This document shows positions 45,329 through 53,405 of a DNA stretch of 64,000 nucleotides, one piece after another. Where the stretch lies: the NCBI GenBank assembly GCA_947063485.1, contig CAMSSU010000003.1, positions 1-64,000 on the forward strand, in the 5' to 3' direction. Within the stretch, counting starts at the first letter, position 1. Every line of letters begins with the position of its first letter. Both the position numbers and the translations under genes were made by a program. The notes beneath the pieces are model-generated. The model was not told the origin of the DNA. It ran no database searches and saw nothing but the letters and a program-made list of their open reading frames with translations. The DNA comes from an uncultured Clostridia bacterium (GTDB lineage: Bacteria; Bacillota; Clostridia; Christensenellales; Christensenellaceae).

Positions 45329-46342
45329 ATGATCAAATTTGCAACTGTTTTGGAAGTAAACCCGGATTCTCTGCTCGTCAGAGACAGCTCCGGGCAGGAA
45401 ATCCTCGTCTATACCCGAAATGCCCAGCAGTTTACCCCGGGCGATTTCGTCCGCATCATCTACAACGGCGCCATGACGCTGAGCCTGCCCCCGCAGATCT
45501 CCGCGATATTCGTTACCCTGGTGCGCCGGGGCGCGCGGGTCTGCGGCGAGATTCTCTCCCTTGGCCGGGACAGCTTTGTTCTGCGGGATGCGGACGGCGC
45601 GCATTTCCAGGTGAACTGGGAGGATACTTATTCCCTGGCCGCCGGGGACACCGTCTGCGTGCAGTATGACGGCCAGATGAGCCGCAGCATTCCGCCCCAG
45701 ATTACGGGCATTGCCGTGGAGAAGGTACAGCAGAATGAGACGATTTGCGGCGAAATTGGGAGCATCGGCGCGGGCTTCTTCCTGATGCTGGGCGACGACG
45801 CCCAGGAGATCCGCGTGAATTTCCCCGAGGCCGCCAGCCTGACGCCTGGGGGAAGGGTTTGCGTGGAATTCAACGGCGCTATGACCCGCAGCATCCCGCC
45901 CCAGATTGCCGCCATCGCCGTCGAGCAGATACAGCAAAACGAGACGGTTTGCGGCGAGATCCAGAGCATCGGCGCGGGCTTTTTCCTGCTGCTCAGCGAC
46001 GACGCTCAGGAGATCCGCGTGAATTTCCCGGAGGCCGCCGGCCTGACGCCCGGCGGGGAGGTCTGCGTGGAGTTCAGCGGGGCAATGACCCGCAGTATCC
46101 CGCCCCAGATTGCCGCTATCGCCGTCTATCCCCGGCAGACCCAGGCGCAGATTTGCGGCGAAATTCTGGCGGTAGAAAAAGAGCGCTTCCTCCTGGTGGA
46201 CGGCAATGGGATGGAAGTCTATGTAAACACGCCCTCCGCCCGGGAATATGCGCCGGGGGATATGGTTTGCGTCGTCCATAACGGCGTCATGACCGCAAGC
46301 TTCCCGCCGCAGATCTCCGCCATGGAGATCCTGCGCCAGTAG
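45329..46342 (+). CDS. Five-fold tandem-repeat protein (PPQI repeats)
   Basis: A 337-residue cytoplasmic-looking protein (no signal peptide, no membrane helix) made entirely of five repeats of about 67 residues: 1-69, 70-136, 137-204, 205-272, 273-337. Each begins with (V/I)CGEI (except the first), alternates short strands, then has a PGD/GGxVCVxxxGAMT segment and ends S(I/L/F)PPQI(A/S)AI. Repeats 3 and 4 are almost identical, a recent duplication. The pattern recalls small OB-fold proteins of the DUF3221/YobA kind, but this is only resemblance. Start ATG 45329 with AAGGTG upstream; a longer frame to 45275 is not used. Divergent from the oxidoreductase gene. Confidence 0.8.
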   Translation: MIKFATVLEVNPDSLLVRDSSGQEILVYTRNAQQFTPGDFVRIIYNGAMTLSLPPQISAIFVTLVRRGARVCGEILSLGRDSFVLRDADGAHFQVNWEDTYSLAAGDTVCVQYDGQMSRSIPPQITGIAVEKVQQNETICGEIGSIGAGFFLMLGDDAQEIRVNFPEAASLTPGGRVCVEFNGAMTRSIPPQIAAIAVEQIQQNETVCGEIQSIGAGFFLLLSDDAQEIRVNFPEAAGLTPGGEVCVEFSGAMTRSIPPQIAAIAVYPRQTQAQICGEILAVEKERFLLVDGNGMEVYVNTPSAREYAPGDMVCVVHNGVMTASFPPQISAMEILRQ

Positions 46343-46403
46343 CAGAGGCGCGTGAGCCTGCCGCTTTTCCCTCTTTTCCTATCTGCCATTTTCCTCAATA
46401 CAG

Positions 46404-46433
46404 AATCCGCAGCAGAACTGCTGCGGATTTTTT
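46404..46433 (+). terminator. Terminator of the repeat-protein gene
   Basis: AATCCGCAGCAG/CTGCTGCGGATT stem with a two-base centre, followed by TTTTT. Confidence 0.87.
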
Positions 46434-46740
46434 ATACCCGATTGCTGGGAATGCGGAATCTGCCAGTTCCGCACGCGCCGCTGGAAGCGGGTTTGTCAGA
46501 GAGCAAATGCTCTCCCGTTTTCTGCGAACCGCGCTGTACCCGATTGCCAGGAATGTGAAATCTGCTAGTTCTGCTCACGGCGCTGGAAGCGGGTTTACCA
46601 GAAAGCAAATGCTCTCCCGTGCTGTGCGAACCGCGCGCTATACCCGAATGACAGGGCTGTGAAACTGTTATTGCCGCACACAGCGCCGGAGGCCGCTTGG
46701 CCAGCCATCAAATGCTCGCACAAGTCTCACCGGCCGCGCA
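46433..46740 (+). repeat. Three tandem units of a 103-bp repeat
   Basis: Units begin near 46433, 46536 and 46639 with TACCCGA(A/T)TG and share GGCGCTGGAAGC(GGG) and AGCAAATGCTCTCCCGT, decaying toward the right. Related to the oppositely oriented array at 43429-43678. No gene is recognised in 46343-47106. Confidence 0.85.
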
Positions 46741-46830
46741 AATTGCTTCCCCGGCAAAATAGCTTTTCTGCCCGGAGTGCGGAAAGAGAACTTCCGTTCA
46801 TCCCGCGCTGCCCCATAGTTCCAATAAAAG

Positions 46831-46996
46831 GGGGATGGGGGCTTAGCCCCCATGACTGCCCCTCGCTCTTGACCTTTCTCCTCAAGCCTTCCCGCCTTAC
46901 TTTCACAAAAAAGCGGCGCACCAGCACCGCTCCTCCATATTTTATTGCGAGGGGGCAGGGGGCCTTGCCCCATGTTCACCCATCGCCCTTGACCTT
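46831..46996 (-). repeat. Palindromic intergenic repeat, cluster 3 (two copies)
   Basis: Copies at 46831-46876 and 46951-46996, both in minus orientation (ending GACCTT on the plus strand). They contain GGGGGCTTAGCCCCC and GGGGCCTTGCCCC variants of the palindrome. Confidence 0.85.
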
Positions 46997-47056
46997 CCGC
47001 CCTAAGCCTGCTGTGTCTTTTTATTGCGAGGGGCGGCCTCATCGCCCTTTCACAGC

Positions 47057-47090
47057 AAAAGGGCGGGCCTGCTTCCTGCTTGCCCGCCCC
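47057..47090 (-). terminator. Terminator of the polar amino acid ABC operon
   Basis: GGGCGGGC/GCCCGCCC stem; TTTT on the minus-strand exit side; 17 bases past the ATPase stop. Confidence 0.78.
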
Positions 47091-47106
47091 CAGCGCCCTG
47101 CCGGAG

Positions 47107-47844
47107 CTATTTCTCCAAAACTCTCGCCAAAAACTGGCGGGTTCTCTCGTTTTTGGGGCTGCCAAAAATCTCCTGGGAAGTCCCCTGCTCGGCGATATAG
47201 CCCTCATCCATAAAGACCACACGGTCTGCGACATCTCTGGCAAAGGCCATCTCGTGAGTTACGACGATCATAGTAAGCCCGCTCTTTGCAAGCTCCTTCA
47301 TGACGGCCAGCACCTCGCCCACCATCTCGGGATCCAGCGCGGAAGTAGGCTCATCGAAGAGCAGGACATCCGGGCTCATGCACAATGCCCGGGCAATGGC
47401 CACGCGCTGTTTCTGCCCGCCCGAAAGCTGCTTTGGCTTCGCCTCCAGGAACGCGCGCATGCCCACTTTTTCCAGGAAATCCTCGGCGATCTGCTGTGCT
47501 TCGGCCTTGGAGCGCCCCAGCACCTTCATCTGGCCGATCATGCAGTTTTTCAGCGTCGTCATGTTTTCGAACAGGTTGAACTGCTGGAACACCATGCCGA
47601 CTTTGGCGCGGTAGCCCGCCGGGGCCACGCCGCCGATATCCTCGCCGTTAAACAGGATGCTGCCGCCCGTGGGCTTTTCCAGCAGGTTGATGCAGCGCAG
47701 CATGGTGCTCTTGCCCGAGCCAGACGCGCCGATGATGCAGACGACCTCCCCCTGCTCCACATCCAGGTTGATATCCTTCAAAACCTCGTGCGTGCCAAAG
47801 CTTTTTTCCAAATGAGAAACCGAGATGACCGCCATCTTACTCAC
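47107..47844 (-). CDS. Polar amino acid ABC transporter, ATP-binding protein
   Basis: GlnQ/HisP-type ATPase, 245 residues, that powers uptake of a polar amino acid. Walker [10 protein letters not shown], signature [15 protein letters not shown], Walker [16 protein letters not shown] and the switch [20 protein letters not shown] are all intact. It overlaps the permease gene by eight bases and ends the SBP-permease-ATPase operon. Confidence 0.93.
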   Translation of the reverse strand: MSKMAVISVSHLEKSFGTHEVLKDINLDVEQGEVVCIIGASGSGKSTMLRCINLLEKPTGGSILFNGEDIGGVAPAGYRAKVGMVFQQFNLFENMTTLKNCMIGQMKVLGRSKAEAQQIAEDFLEKVGMRAFLEAKPKQLSGGQKQRVAIARALCMSPDVLLFDEPTSALDPEMVGEVLAVMKELAKSGLTMIVVTHEMAFARDVADRVVFMDEGYIAEQGTSQEIFGSPKNERTRQFLARVLEK

Positions 47845-48616
47845 CGCCTTTCACGACGATCGCCGCCTTGCTGCTGGACTGCGAGCCGTGGATGACGTAG
47901 TTTGCAGGGCCATCCATGCGCCGCTCGATCAGCGCCAGCAGGCGGGAGGTTGCATAGGTTAAGACGAGGTAGATCACCGCGATGATGAAATACGTCTCGA
48001 AATATTTGAGATAGGTTCCTGCGGCGGATTTGGCCGTGAAATACAGCTCGGAGACGCTGATGACGTTGAGCACAGAGCTATCCTTGATATTGACGATGAG
48101 CTCGTTGCCCACCGAGGGCAGGATATTGCGGATGGCCTGGGGCAGGATGACATGCACCATGCTCTGCCAGTGCGTCATGCCGATGGAGTAGGCCGCTTCC
48201 TTCTGCCCGGCATCGATGGAGATGATGCCGCCCCGGATGATCTCGGCCATATACGCGCCTGTGTTGACAGAGACGATGAGGATGCCCGCAAAGCCCGGGC
48301 TCATATCGATGCCCAGCACTTGCAGAGAGCCGTAGTAGATGACCATGGCCTGCACCATCATGGGCGTGCCCCGGAACACCTCGATATAGACATTGAGGAT
48401 GCCCCGCAGAATGCGCAGCAGCGCTTTTTTCACGGCCGAATCGCCTTCCTCAATGGGAATCGTCCGCAGAATCGCCACCAAAAGGCCCAGCAAAAAGCCG
48501 ATTGCCGTGCCCAGCAGGGCGATTTTCAACGTAGAGAGCAGGCCGCCGATCAACAGATCGCTGTATTCATTGATGATGAAGCCGACCCATCCAAAAAATG
48601 TCGTAGGGAGCGCCAT
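47837..48616 (-). CDS. Polar amino acid ABC transporter, permease
   Basis: HisM/GlnP-type inner membrane subunit of 259 residues with about five membrane helices. The EAA loop contacting the ATPase is seen in [22 protein letters not shown]. The FRGTPMMVQ motif is also present. Single permease gene, so it should form a homodimer. Confidence 0.93.
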   Translation of the reverse strand: MALPTTFFGWVGFIINEYSDLLIGGLLSTLKIALLGTAIGFLLGLLVAILRTIPIEEGDSAVKKALLRILRGILNVYIEVFRGTPMMVQAMVIYYGSLQVLGIDMSPGFAGILIVSVNTGAYMAEIIRGGIISIDAGQKEAAYSIGMTHWQSMVHVILPQAIRNILPSVGNELIVNIKDSSVLNVISVSELYFTAKSAAGTYLKYFETYFIIAVIYLVLTYATSRLLALIERRMDGPANYVIHGSQSSSKAAIVVKGGE

Positions 48617-48764
48617 ATTCTCACCCTTTTCTTTCTAAATTTTCTATGAGAGCCCGGCCGCCGGGGCGGCTCTCTTTTCAGAGCCTGGGCAAGGACTCCT
48701 GCCCAAAGCCCGGATGAGGCCCGCCGCCCAGGGGGCGTGAGCTCTCTTCGCGGTTATGCTCCGC

Positions 48765-49619
48765 TCAATCTTCGTTCGTCAGGGGCTGCCGCTCGATAGC
48801 CGCGGCCATCTGCTCCTGCTTTTCCTCATCTGCAAAATCCTTCAGATAGGCGTTGATCTGCTCCAGCATCTGGCCGTCCGTCTTTCTCACGCCCACCGCC
48901 ACAGAGACGTCTTCCGGGCTCACCTCGAAGCCTTTCCCCTCCGCGAAGGTGATATACGTGATATCGTCGTTGGCGAGCTGGGCCGCCATCGCCCCCGGCC
49001 GCTCCAGCACCACGGCATCCACCTTGCCCGAGCGCACCGCGATGACAAACTCTGCCATCGTCGCCAGCGGCATCTGCTTCTGCACCTCGGGAATCTGGTC
49101 GATGCTGTCGTACCAGGTGGTATTCATCTGCGCGCTGACCTTCGCACCCCGGAAATCCTCCAGGCTTTGGGCCGCCTCATACGAACTGCCCCGCTTGACC
49201 ATCATGACGAAATCGCTGTTGTAGTAGATATCCGAGAAATCGATGGTCTGCCTGCGCTTCTCCGTCGGGCTCATGCCCGCGATGATAGCGTCGATTTTGC
49301 CGGACTGCAGAGCCAGCGTCAGCCCATCCCATTCGATTTTGACGACCACCAGCTCTTTGCCCATGGCCTCGGCCAGCTGTTTTGCCAGCTGCACGTCGTA
49401 GCCATCCGCATAGCCCGCGCCGCCCTCGATGGGGACGGCCGTATCGCTGGGCTCGGACTGCGTCCAGTTAAAGGGCGCATAATCGCATTCCATGCCCACC
49501 CGGAATTTCCCGTCGTCTGCCGCCGCGCCCGGCGTTTCGCCGCCCACTTTTCCGCAGGCCGCCGCGCAGAACATCATTGCCGCCGCCATAGCCAGAGCAA
49601 GCATCTTCCTTGCTTTCAT
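48765..49619 (-). CDS. Polar amino acid ABC transporter, substrate-binding lipoprotein
   Basis: A 284-residue SBP_bac_3 protein anchored by a lipobox (AAAC, Cys about residue 22). The ligand-binding core is GMECDYAPFNWTQSEPSD, GYADGYDVQLAKQLAEAMGK and LQSGKIDAIIAGMSPTEKR. Strongly similar to the lysine-riboswitch-controlled binding protein at 49960, so both may bind basic amino acids. First gene of the operon; AGGAGGAG before the ATG; strong promoter at 49756-49784. Confidence 0.92.
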   Translation of the reverse strand: MKARKMLALAMAAAMMFCAAACGKVGGETPGAAADDGKFRVGMECDYAPFNWTQSEPSDTAVPIEGGAGYADGYDVQLAKQLAEAMGKELVVVKIEWDGLTLALQSGKIDAIIAGMSPTEKRRQTIDFSDIYYNSDFVMMVKRGSSYEAAQSLEDFRGAKVSAQMNTTWYDSIDQIPEVQKQMPLATMAEFVIAVRSGKVDAVVLERPGAMAAQLANDDITYITFAEGKGFEVSPEDVSVAVGVRKTDGQMLEQINAYLKDFADEEKQEQMAAAIERQPLTNED

Positions 49620-49755
49620 ATCCAGCTCCTCCTAAAAATAAAAAATTGAAAATAGCGTTCGCTATCTTGCTCAAACTTTGCATGCCGCTTGCCCTTTTTG
49701 CAGGAACTGATTGCCCTCCTGCATATTTTGGGGCCTTTGGCTTCTGTTTAACGCA

Positions 49756-49784
49756 ATTATGCGCCAATTTTGCAAGTTTGTCAA
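49756..49784 (-). promoter_or_regulatory. Promoter of the polar amino acid ABC operon
   Basis: TTGACA and CATAAT on the minus strand, 17 bases apart: near-consensus. The leader of about 130 bases contains no riboswitch I recognise. Confidence 0.8.
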
Positions 49785-49902
49785 CCAATTATTGCAGTTT
49801 TATTTCTTTTCCTGCAATTTTTATTTTCAATTTGAAAGGAGCCAAACTTTATTTTTTCCTTTTTATCGGGACTTTTCGGCAGTTTCGCCGCCGGATAAAA
49901 CT

Positions 49903-49946
49903 CATCGGAAATGAAAGTTTCATTTCAAAAACTTTCATTTCCGATG
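49903..49946 (-). terminator. Perfect 18-bp inverted repeat after the lysine-binding-protein gene
   Basis: CATCGGAAATGAAAGTTT and its exact reverse complement are separated by eight bases. It lies 14 bases past the stop codon and is followed by AGTTTTAT, so it probably terminates that gene. Confidence 0.8.
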
Positions 49947-49959
49947 CTGTTCTAATGCT

Positions 49960-50814
49960 TTACTCTGCCACGGGCTGGCGCGCGACTGCGGCGTCCATCA
50001 TCTCCTGGCGCTGTTCTTTGGAGATGCCCTCCAGGATGGTATTGATCTCATCCGCCAGCTCGCTGCCCTGCTTGAGGCCAACGGCAATCGCCACATCCTC
50101 TTCCGAAGCCTCGAAGCCCTGGCCCTCGCCGAATTCGACGAACGTCAGATCCGGGTTGGCCTCTGCCGCAGAGATAGCCCCCGGGCGCTCGGAGATATAG
50201 CCGTCGATTTTGCCGGACTGCAGCGCGACGATCATGGCCGGGAAGGTATCCAGCGCCTGCTGTTTGTCCACGCCCTCGATCTGGTCGATGACGGTATAGT
50301 GGAAGGTATTGAGCTGCGCGGTGATCTTCGCGCCGCCAAAATCTGCCAGGGAAGCGGCGTTTGCATACGCACCGTCCTTCCTTACGACGACGACCAGATC
50401 GCTGGTGTAGTAGGGGTCAGAGAAATCGATGCTGGCCTTGCGCTCTGCCGTCGGGCTCATGCCCGCGATGATGGCGTCAATTTTGCCGGACTGCACCGAG
50501 AGCGTCAGGCCGTCCCACTCGGTTTTGACGATGACCAGATCGCGGCCCATCTTCTCTGCGATGATCTTGGCGATCTGAACGTCGTAGCCATCCGCATAGC
50601 CGCCGCCCTCGATGGGAACAGCCGTATCGCTCGCCTGCGCCTGCGTCCAGTTAAAGGGCGCATAGTCGCACTCCATGCCCACGCGCAGCGGCTCTCTGCT
50701 GCCTTCTTCCGCCGAAGCGGAGCCCTCCGGGGCGGGTTCCTGCTGCTTTGCGCAGGCGCCCAGGCTCAGCGCCAGCATGAGCGCCAAAACACAGATGAGA
50801 ATTCTTCTTGTCAT
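49960..50814 (-). CDS. Lysine-riboswitch-controlled amino acid binding lipoprotein
   Basis: A 284-residue SBP_bac_3 lipoprotein (lipobox LGAC) paralogous to the one at 48765, with GMECDYAPFNWTQAQASD, GYADGYDVQIAKIIAEKMGR and LSVQSGKIDAIIAGMSP. It starts at ATG 50814, preceded by GGAGG; the longer open frame upstream runs through the riboswitch and is rejected. The leader is a lysine riboswitch, so lysine is the likely ligand. It has no permease or ATPase genes of its own and probably shares those of the neighbouring operon. Confidence 0.9.
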   Translation of the reverse strand: MTRRILICVLALMLALSLGACAKQQEPAPEGSASAEEGSREPLRVGMECDYAPFNWTQAQASDTAVPIEGGGYADGYDVQIAKIIAEKMGRDLVIVKTEWDGLTLSVQSGKIDAIIAGMSPTAERKASIDFSDPYYTSDLVVVVRKDGAYANAASLADFGGAKITAQLNTFHYTVIDQIEGVDKQQALDTFPAMIVALQSGKIDGYISERPGAISAAEANPDLTFVEFGEGQGFEASEEDVAIAVGLKQGSELADEINTILEGISKEQRQEMMDAAVARQPVAE

Positions 50815-50831
50815 TTCCTTTTCCTCCAGAT

Positions 50832-51066
50832 AAAAAATTAACAGCTTTGAGCAGAGGCTCCAAGCTGTTAGAAACAAAGAAAAACTATAATTTGCTAATA
50901 GCTCACCGCAGATTCCTGCGACAGTCGGGAAGATATTCTCTCCCCGCCCAACATGACGCCGCTCAAACAGCGCCAGTTTCGGCGAATTTCCCTTTCTCCA
51001 TGCTTCCTTGCCGTATGAGCGGCTCCCCACGGATACTCCTGATTTTCGCGCCTCTATCTTGCATTG
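50832..51066 (-). promoter_or_regulatory. Lysine riboswitch (L-box) with terminator platform
   Basis: On the minus strand the aptamer shows conserved lysine-riboswitch blocks in order: GATAGAGGCGCGAA (at 51058 downward), CAGGAGTA, GGGGAGCCG, AAAGGGAAATTCGCCGAA, ATGTTGGG and the closing CTGTC (50924-50920) that pairs with GATAG to make P1. Downstream, AACAGCTT/AAGCTGTT followed by AATTTTTT (50832-50870) is a transcription terminator. Lysine binding should switch the downstream binding-protein gene off. Confidence 0.93.
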
Positions 51067-51098
51067 ATCATTCAACACACGGTATTCTGTTTTCCCTC

Positions 51099-51127
51099 AT
51101 TATGGACGCTTCCGCGCCGTTTGTCAA
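51099..51127 (-). promoter_or_regulatory. Promoter before the lysine riboswitch
   Basis: TTGACA and CATAAT on the minus strand, 17 bases apart, about 33 bases before the first conserved aptamer residues. Confidence 0.82.
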
Positions 51128-51160
51128 CCACTAATTTTACTTTTTTCGCGCCGCGCCCGC

Positions 51161-51193
51161 AAAAAATGCCTCTGCGCGGGGCGCAGAGGCATT
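51161..51193 (-). terminator. Terminator of the esterase gene
   Basis: ATGCCTCTGCGC/GCGCAGAGGCAT stem with a three-base loop, then TTTTTT on the minus strand. Confidence 0.9.
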
Positions 51194-51204
51194 GAAACAG
51201 CGCG

Positions 51205-52014
51205 TTAGACTGTCGTCCCCTTAAGCTCCAGCCATTTGATGGCGTGCTGGATATATTCATCCCAGAAATCCCAGTCGTGGATGCCCGGGCCCTCCTCATA
51301 CGTCAGATCCAGCCCCAGCTCTTCCATGATGGCCTTGGTTTTGCGCGCGTGCTCATAGATAAAATCTTCCGTGCCCACGGCCAGGAAGAATTTTGGAAGC
51401 TCCACGCCATCCGCAATCTGCTTTTTGAGGATGGGCAAGTCGTCCAGCCCGCTGCCCTTGCCGTCGTAGGGCGCTTCAAAGATCGCCTTCCAGGGCCAGG
51501 GCGCGTCGTAGGCCTCGGGCTTGCTCGTATCCATGGCCGAAAGGAAATCCATGCCGCCCGAAAGCGCGATGACCTTGCCATACAGATCCGGCCGGCGGAT
51601 GCCCAGGTTGAGCGCGCCGCCCGCGCCCATGGAGAGGCCGCCGATGAACGTATCTTCCCGCTTATCGCTGGCCGGGAAAAGCGTCTGGATAAAGGCGGGC
51701 AGCTCCTCTGTCATAAACGTGAAATACTGGGGGCCGTTGGCCATATCCTGATAAAACGCATTCGCGCCGGACGGCATGACCACCATCAGCTTGGCAAACT
51801 GGGCGTATTTCTCGATGGACGAGAGCCGCTGCCAGTCTGTATAGTCGCCGTATGTGCCGTGCAGCAGATAGAGCACCTGGTATTTCGCGCCTTTATGGAA
51901 ATAGTTCCCCGGGTTGAGCGGCGTTTCCACCGGGTGCGGCGTCGGGATGATCACGTTGATATCCGTATTGCTGCGCAGCGCCTCGGAAAAAAAGTTGCAG
52001 TGAATGAGCGCCAT
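51205..52014 (-). CDS. Esterase-family alpha/beta hydrolase
   Basis: A 269-residue cytoplasmic serine hydrolase of the putative-esterase family (PF00756; EstA/tributyrin esterase and FrmB-like). LYLLHGTYGDYTDW gives the oxyanion His-Gly, GGLSMGAGGALNLG holds the nucleophile Ser, and the catalytic His is likely in GPGIHDWDFWDEY. ATG 52014 has GGGAGG upstream; a longer frame to 52083 is not used. Substrate unknown; acetyl-ester sugars are typical. Confidence 0.85.
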   Translation of the reverse strand: MALIHCNFFSEALRSNTDINVIIPTPHPVETPLNPGNYFHKGAKYQVLYLLHGTYGDYTDWQRLSSIEKYAQFAKLMVVMPSGANAFYQDMANGPQYFTFMTEELPAFIQTLFPASDKREDTFIGGLSMGAGGALNLGIRRPDLYGKVIALSGGMDFLSAMDTSKPEAYDAPWPWKAIFEAPYDGKGSGLDDLPILKKQIADGVELPKFFLAVGTEDFIYEHARKTKAIMEELGLDLTYEEGPGIHDWDFWDEYIQHAIKWLELKGTTV

Positions 52015-52065
52015 AATAATTCCCTCCCATATTGAATTTTTATTCGGCAATTTCATTATATCCTT

Positions 52066-52094
52066 TTGCAAGACGGCGCGCAAGGCGCTATACT
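52066..52094 (+). promoter_or_regulatory. Promoter of the DapF-like gene
   Basis: TTGCAA and TATACT separated by 17 bases, 32 bases before the start codon. Confidence 0.62.
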
Positions 52095-52125
52095 AGAAGA
52101 AATAAAACAAAAAAGGAAACGCAAG

Positions 52126-52908
52126 ATGAAACTACACTTTACGCTGGCAGACCCGGCGGGCAACAGGACCGCGCTGGTTCCCCAAAACGAGCAGACCGCG
52201 CCCCGCCGCAGGGAAATTTCCCGCAGGCTCATGGAGGACTGCGCCCTGGGCATTGAGCAGGTGGGCTTTTACGACGAGAGCGCCGCGCCGCCGCATCTTC
52301 AGATGATGGGCGGGGAGTTCTGCGGCAACGCCGCCCGGAGCTTTGGCCTGATGCTGGCCAAAAAGCGCGGGATGCGGGAAGGCTATCTGGATATTTCGGT
52401 CAGCGGCGCAGAGCAGCCGCTCAAGGTGCATATCATGGGGGAGGATGCCAGCGTGCATCTATCCACAGAGCACTCCTTTTCCAGCATCGCTCTGCCCGGC
52501 GGGGAGCGGCTTCCTGTGGCAGAGCTGCCGGGCATCAGCCATATCATCGCCGAGGGCCTTTCCGCAGACCCGCTGACCCTCGCCCCCATTTTGCAGGCCG
52601 CCCAGGAGCAGCTCTCTGCCCCGGCGGTGGGCGTGCTCTTCTGGGATGCGGAGCGGCGCTTTCTGCGCCCGGCCGTCTGCGTCTGGGAGCAGGGCAGCAC
52701 AGTTTTCGAGAGCAGCTGCGGCTCGGGCTCGCTGGCCCTGGCCATCTACCTCAAGCGGGAGATGCAGAGCGGGGGCTGCTCCATGAGCATCGCTCAGCCG
52801 GGCGGGCGCATCCGGGTCGTCCTGCAAAAGCTGGACGGGGCGCTGGTCTCCTGCAAAATCGGCGGGAAGGTCGCGCTTACGGAGCAGGAAGCGGAGATTG
52901 GGGAGTAA
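52126..52908 (+). CDS. DapF-fold amino acid racemase/epimerase
   Basis: A 260-residue protein with the diaminopimelate-epimerase fold. Two catalytic cysteines are seen in matching positions: Cys66 in GGEFCGNAARSFG and Cys198 in FESSCGSGSLALA, with the phosphate-free anion-hole glycines. It departs from DapF in the N-terminal ligand loop and is closer to the CntK/histidine-racemase type of DapF relatives, so the substrate may not be diaminopimelate. ATG 52126 follows AAAGGA. Cys-Cys chemistry implies cofactor-free racemisation. Confidence 0.78.
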   Translation: MKLHFTLADPAGNRTALVPQNEQTAPRRREISRRLMEDCALGIEQVGFYDESAAPPHLQMMGGEFCGNAARSFGLMLAKKRGMREGYLDISVSGAEQPLKVHIMGEDASVHLSTEHSFSSIALPGGERLPVAELPGISHIIAEGLSADPLTLAPILQAAQEQLSAPAVGVLFWDAERRFLRPAVCVWEQGSTVFESSCGSGSLALAIYLKREMQSGGCSMSIAQPGGRIRVVLQKLDGALVSCKIGGKVALTEQEAEIGE

Positions 52909-53001
52909 CCGCGAACAAGGGCCCGTTTGGGCAAATTTACAAGCGGCTTTGGGCAAGCGCGCGGCCTATCACCTGCCTCTTTGCCGCAGAAAGCGGAGTA
53001 T

Positions 53002-53304
53002 ATGCCAAAATTTTCATGGGAAGAAATCAAAGAGCTGCTGGAAAAGAGCATTTCCCAAGGCTTTGAGGCCGAGCTTCGTCTGAGCTTTGCGGACAAGGCG
53101 CAGGAATATATGCTGATTATTTATGAGGATGGCTGCTCCTTTGGCAGATGCGGCAGGCCGGAGGAGCAGACCATAGAGTGGTTCGATACGCTGGACGCAC
53201 TCTATGCGGCGGAGCAGGTGGACGGCATTTTGCTGGAGCGGGATTGGGGCAAAATCAGCTGGATGGAGTGCCTGGATTTCGAGATGCTGGGATATTGGGG
53301 ATAG
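53002..53304 (+). CDS. Small acidic protein, unknown
   Basis: A 100-residue acidic soluble protein with several Trp and Asp/Glu-rich helices (PKFSWEEIKELLEKSISQGF at the start, SWMECLDFEMLGYWG at the end). I do not recognise the family. ATG 53002 has GGAG upstream; the frame extends back to 52927 without conserved sequence. It follows the DapF-like gene by 93 bases, and a clear terminator ends it. Confidence 0.55.
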   Translation: MPKFSWEEIKELLEKSISQGFEAELRLSFADKAQEYMLIIYEDGCSFGRCGRPEEQTIEWFDTLDALYAAEQVDGILLERDWGKISWMECLDFEMLGYWG

Positions 53305-53308
53305 CAAA

Positions 53309-53340
53309 TAAAAAAGCAGAGCAAATGCTCTGCTTTTTTT
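53309..53340. terminator. Bidirectional terminator
   Basis: AAAAAGCAGAGC/GCTCTGCTTTTT hairpin with an AAAT loop between converging genes. Confidence 0.9.
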
Positions 53341-53405
53341 GATTCAATTTCGTACGCGCATTTGGCAAGCCCGCCGCATTTTGGGGCAAAGGCAGCTTCC
53401 CCAGG

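Noticed and set aside
44915..46279. A 454-codon minus-strand frame opposite the PPQI protein
   Set aside because: The plus-strand frame shows conserved protein repeats and a ribosome site; the antisense merely mirrors the DNA repeats.
50815..51078. Upstream extension of the lysine-binding protein frame to 51078
   Set aside because: The extension translates the riboswitch; the signal peptide and GGAGG place the start at 50814.
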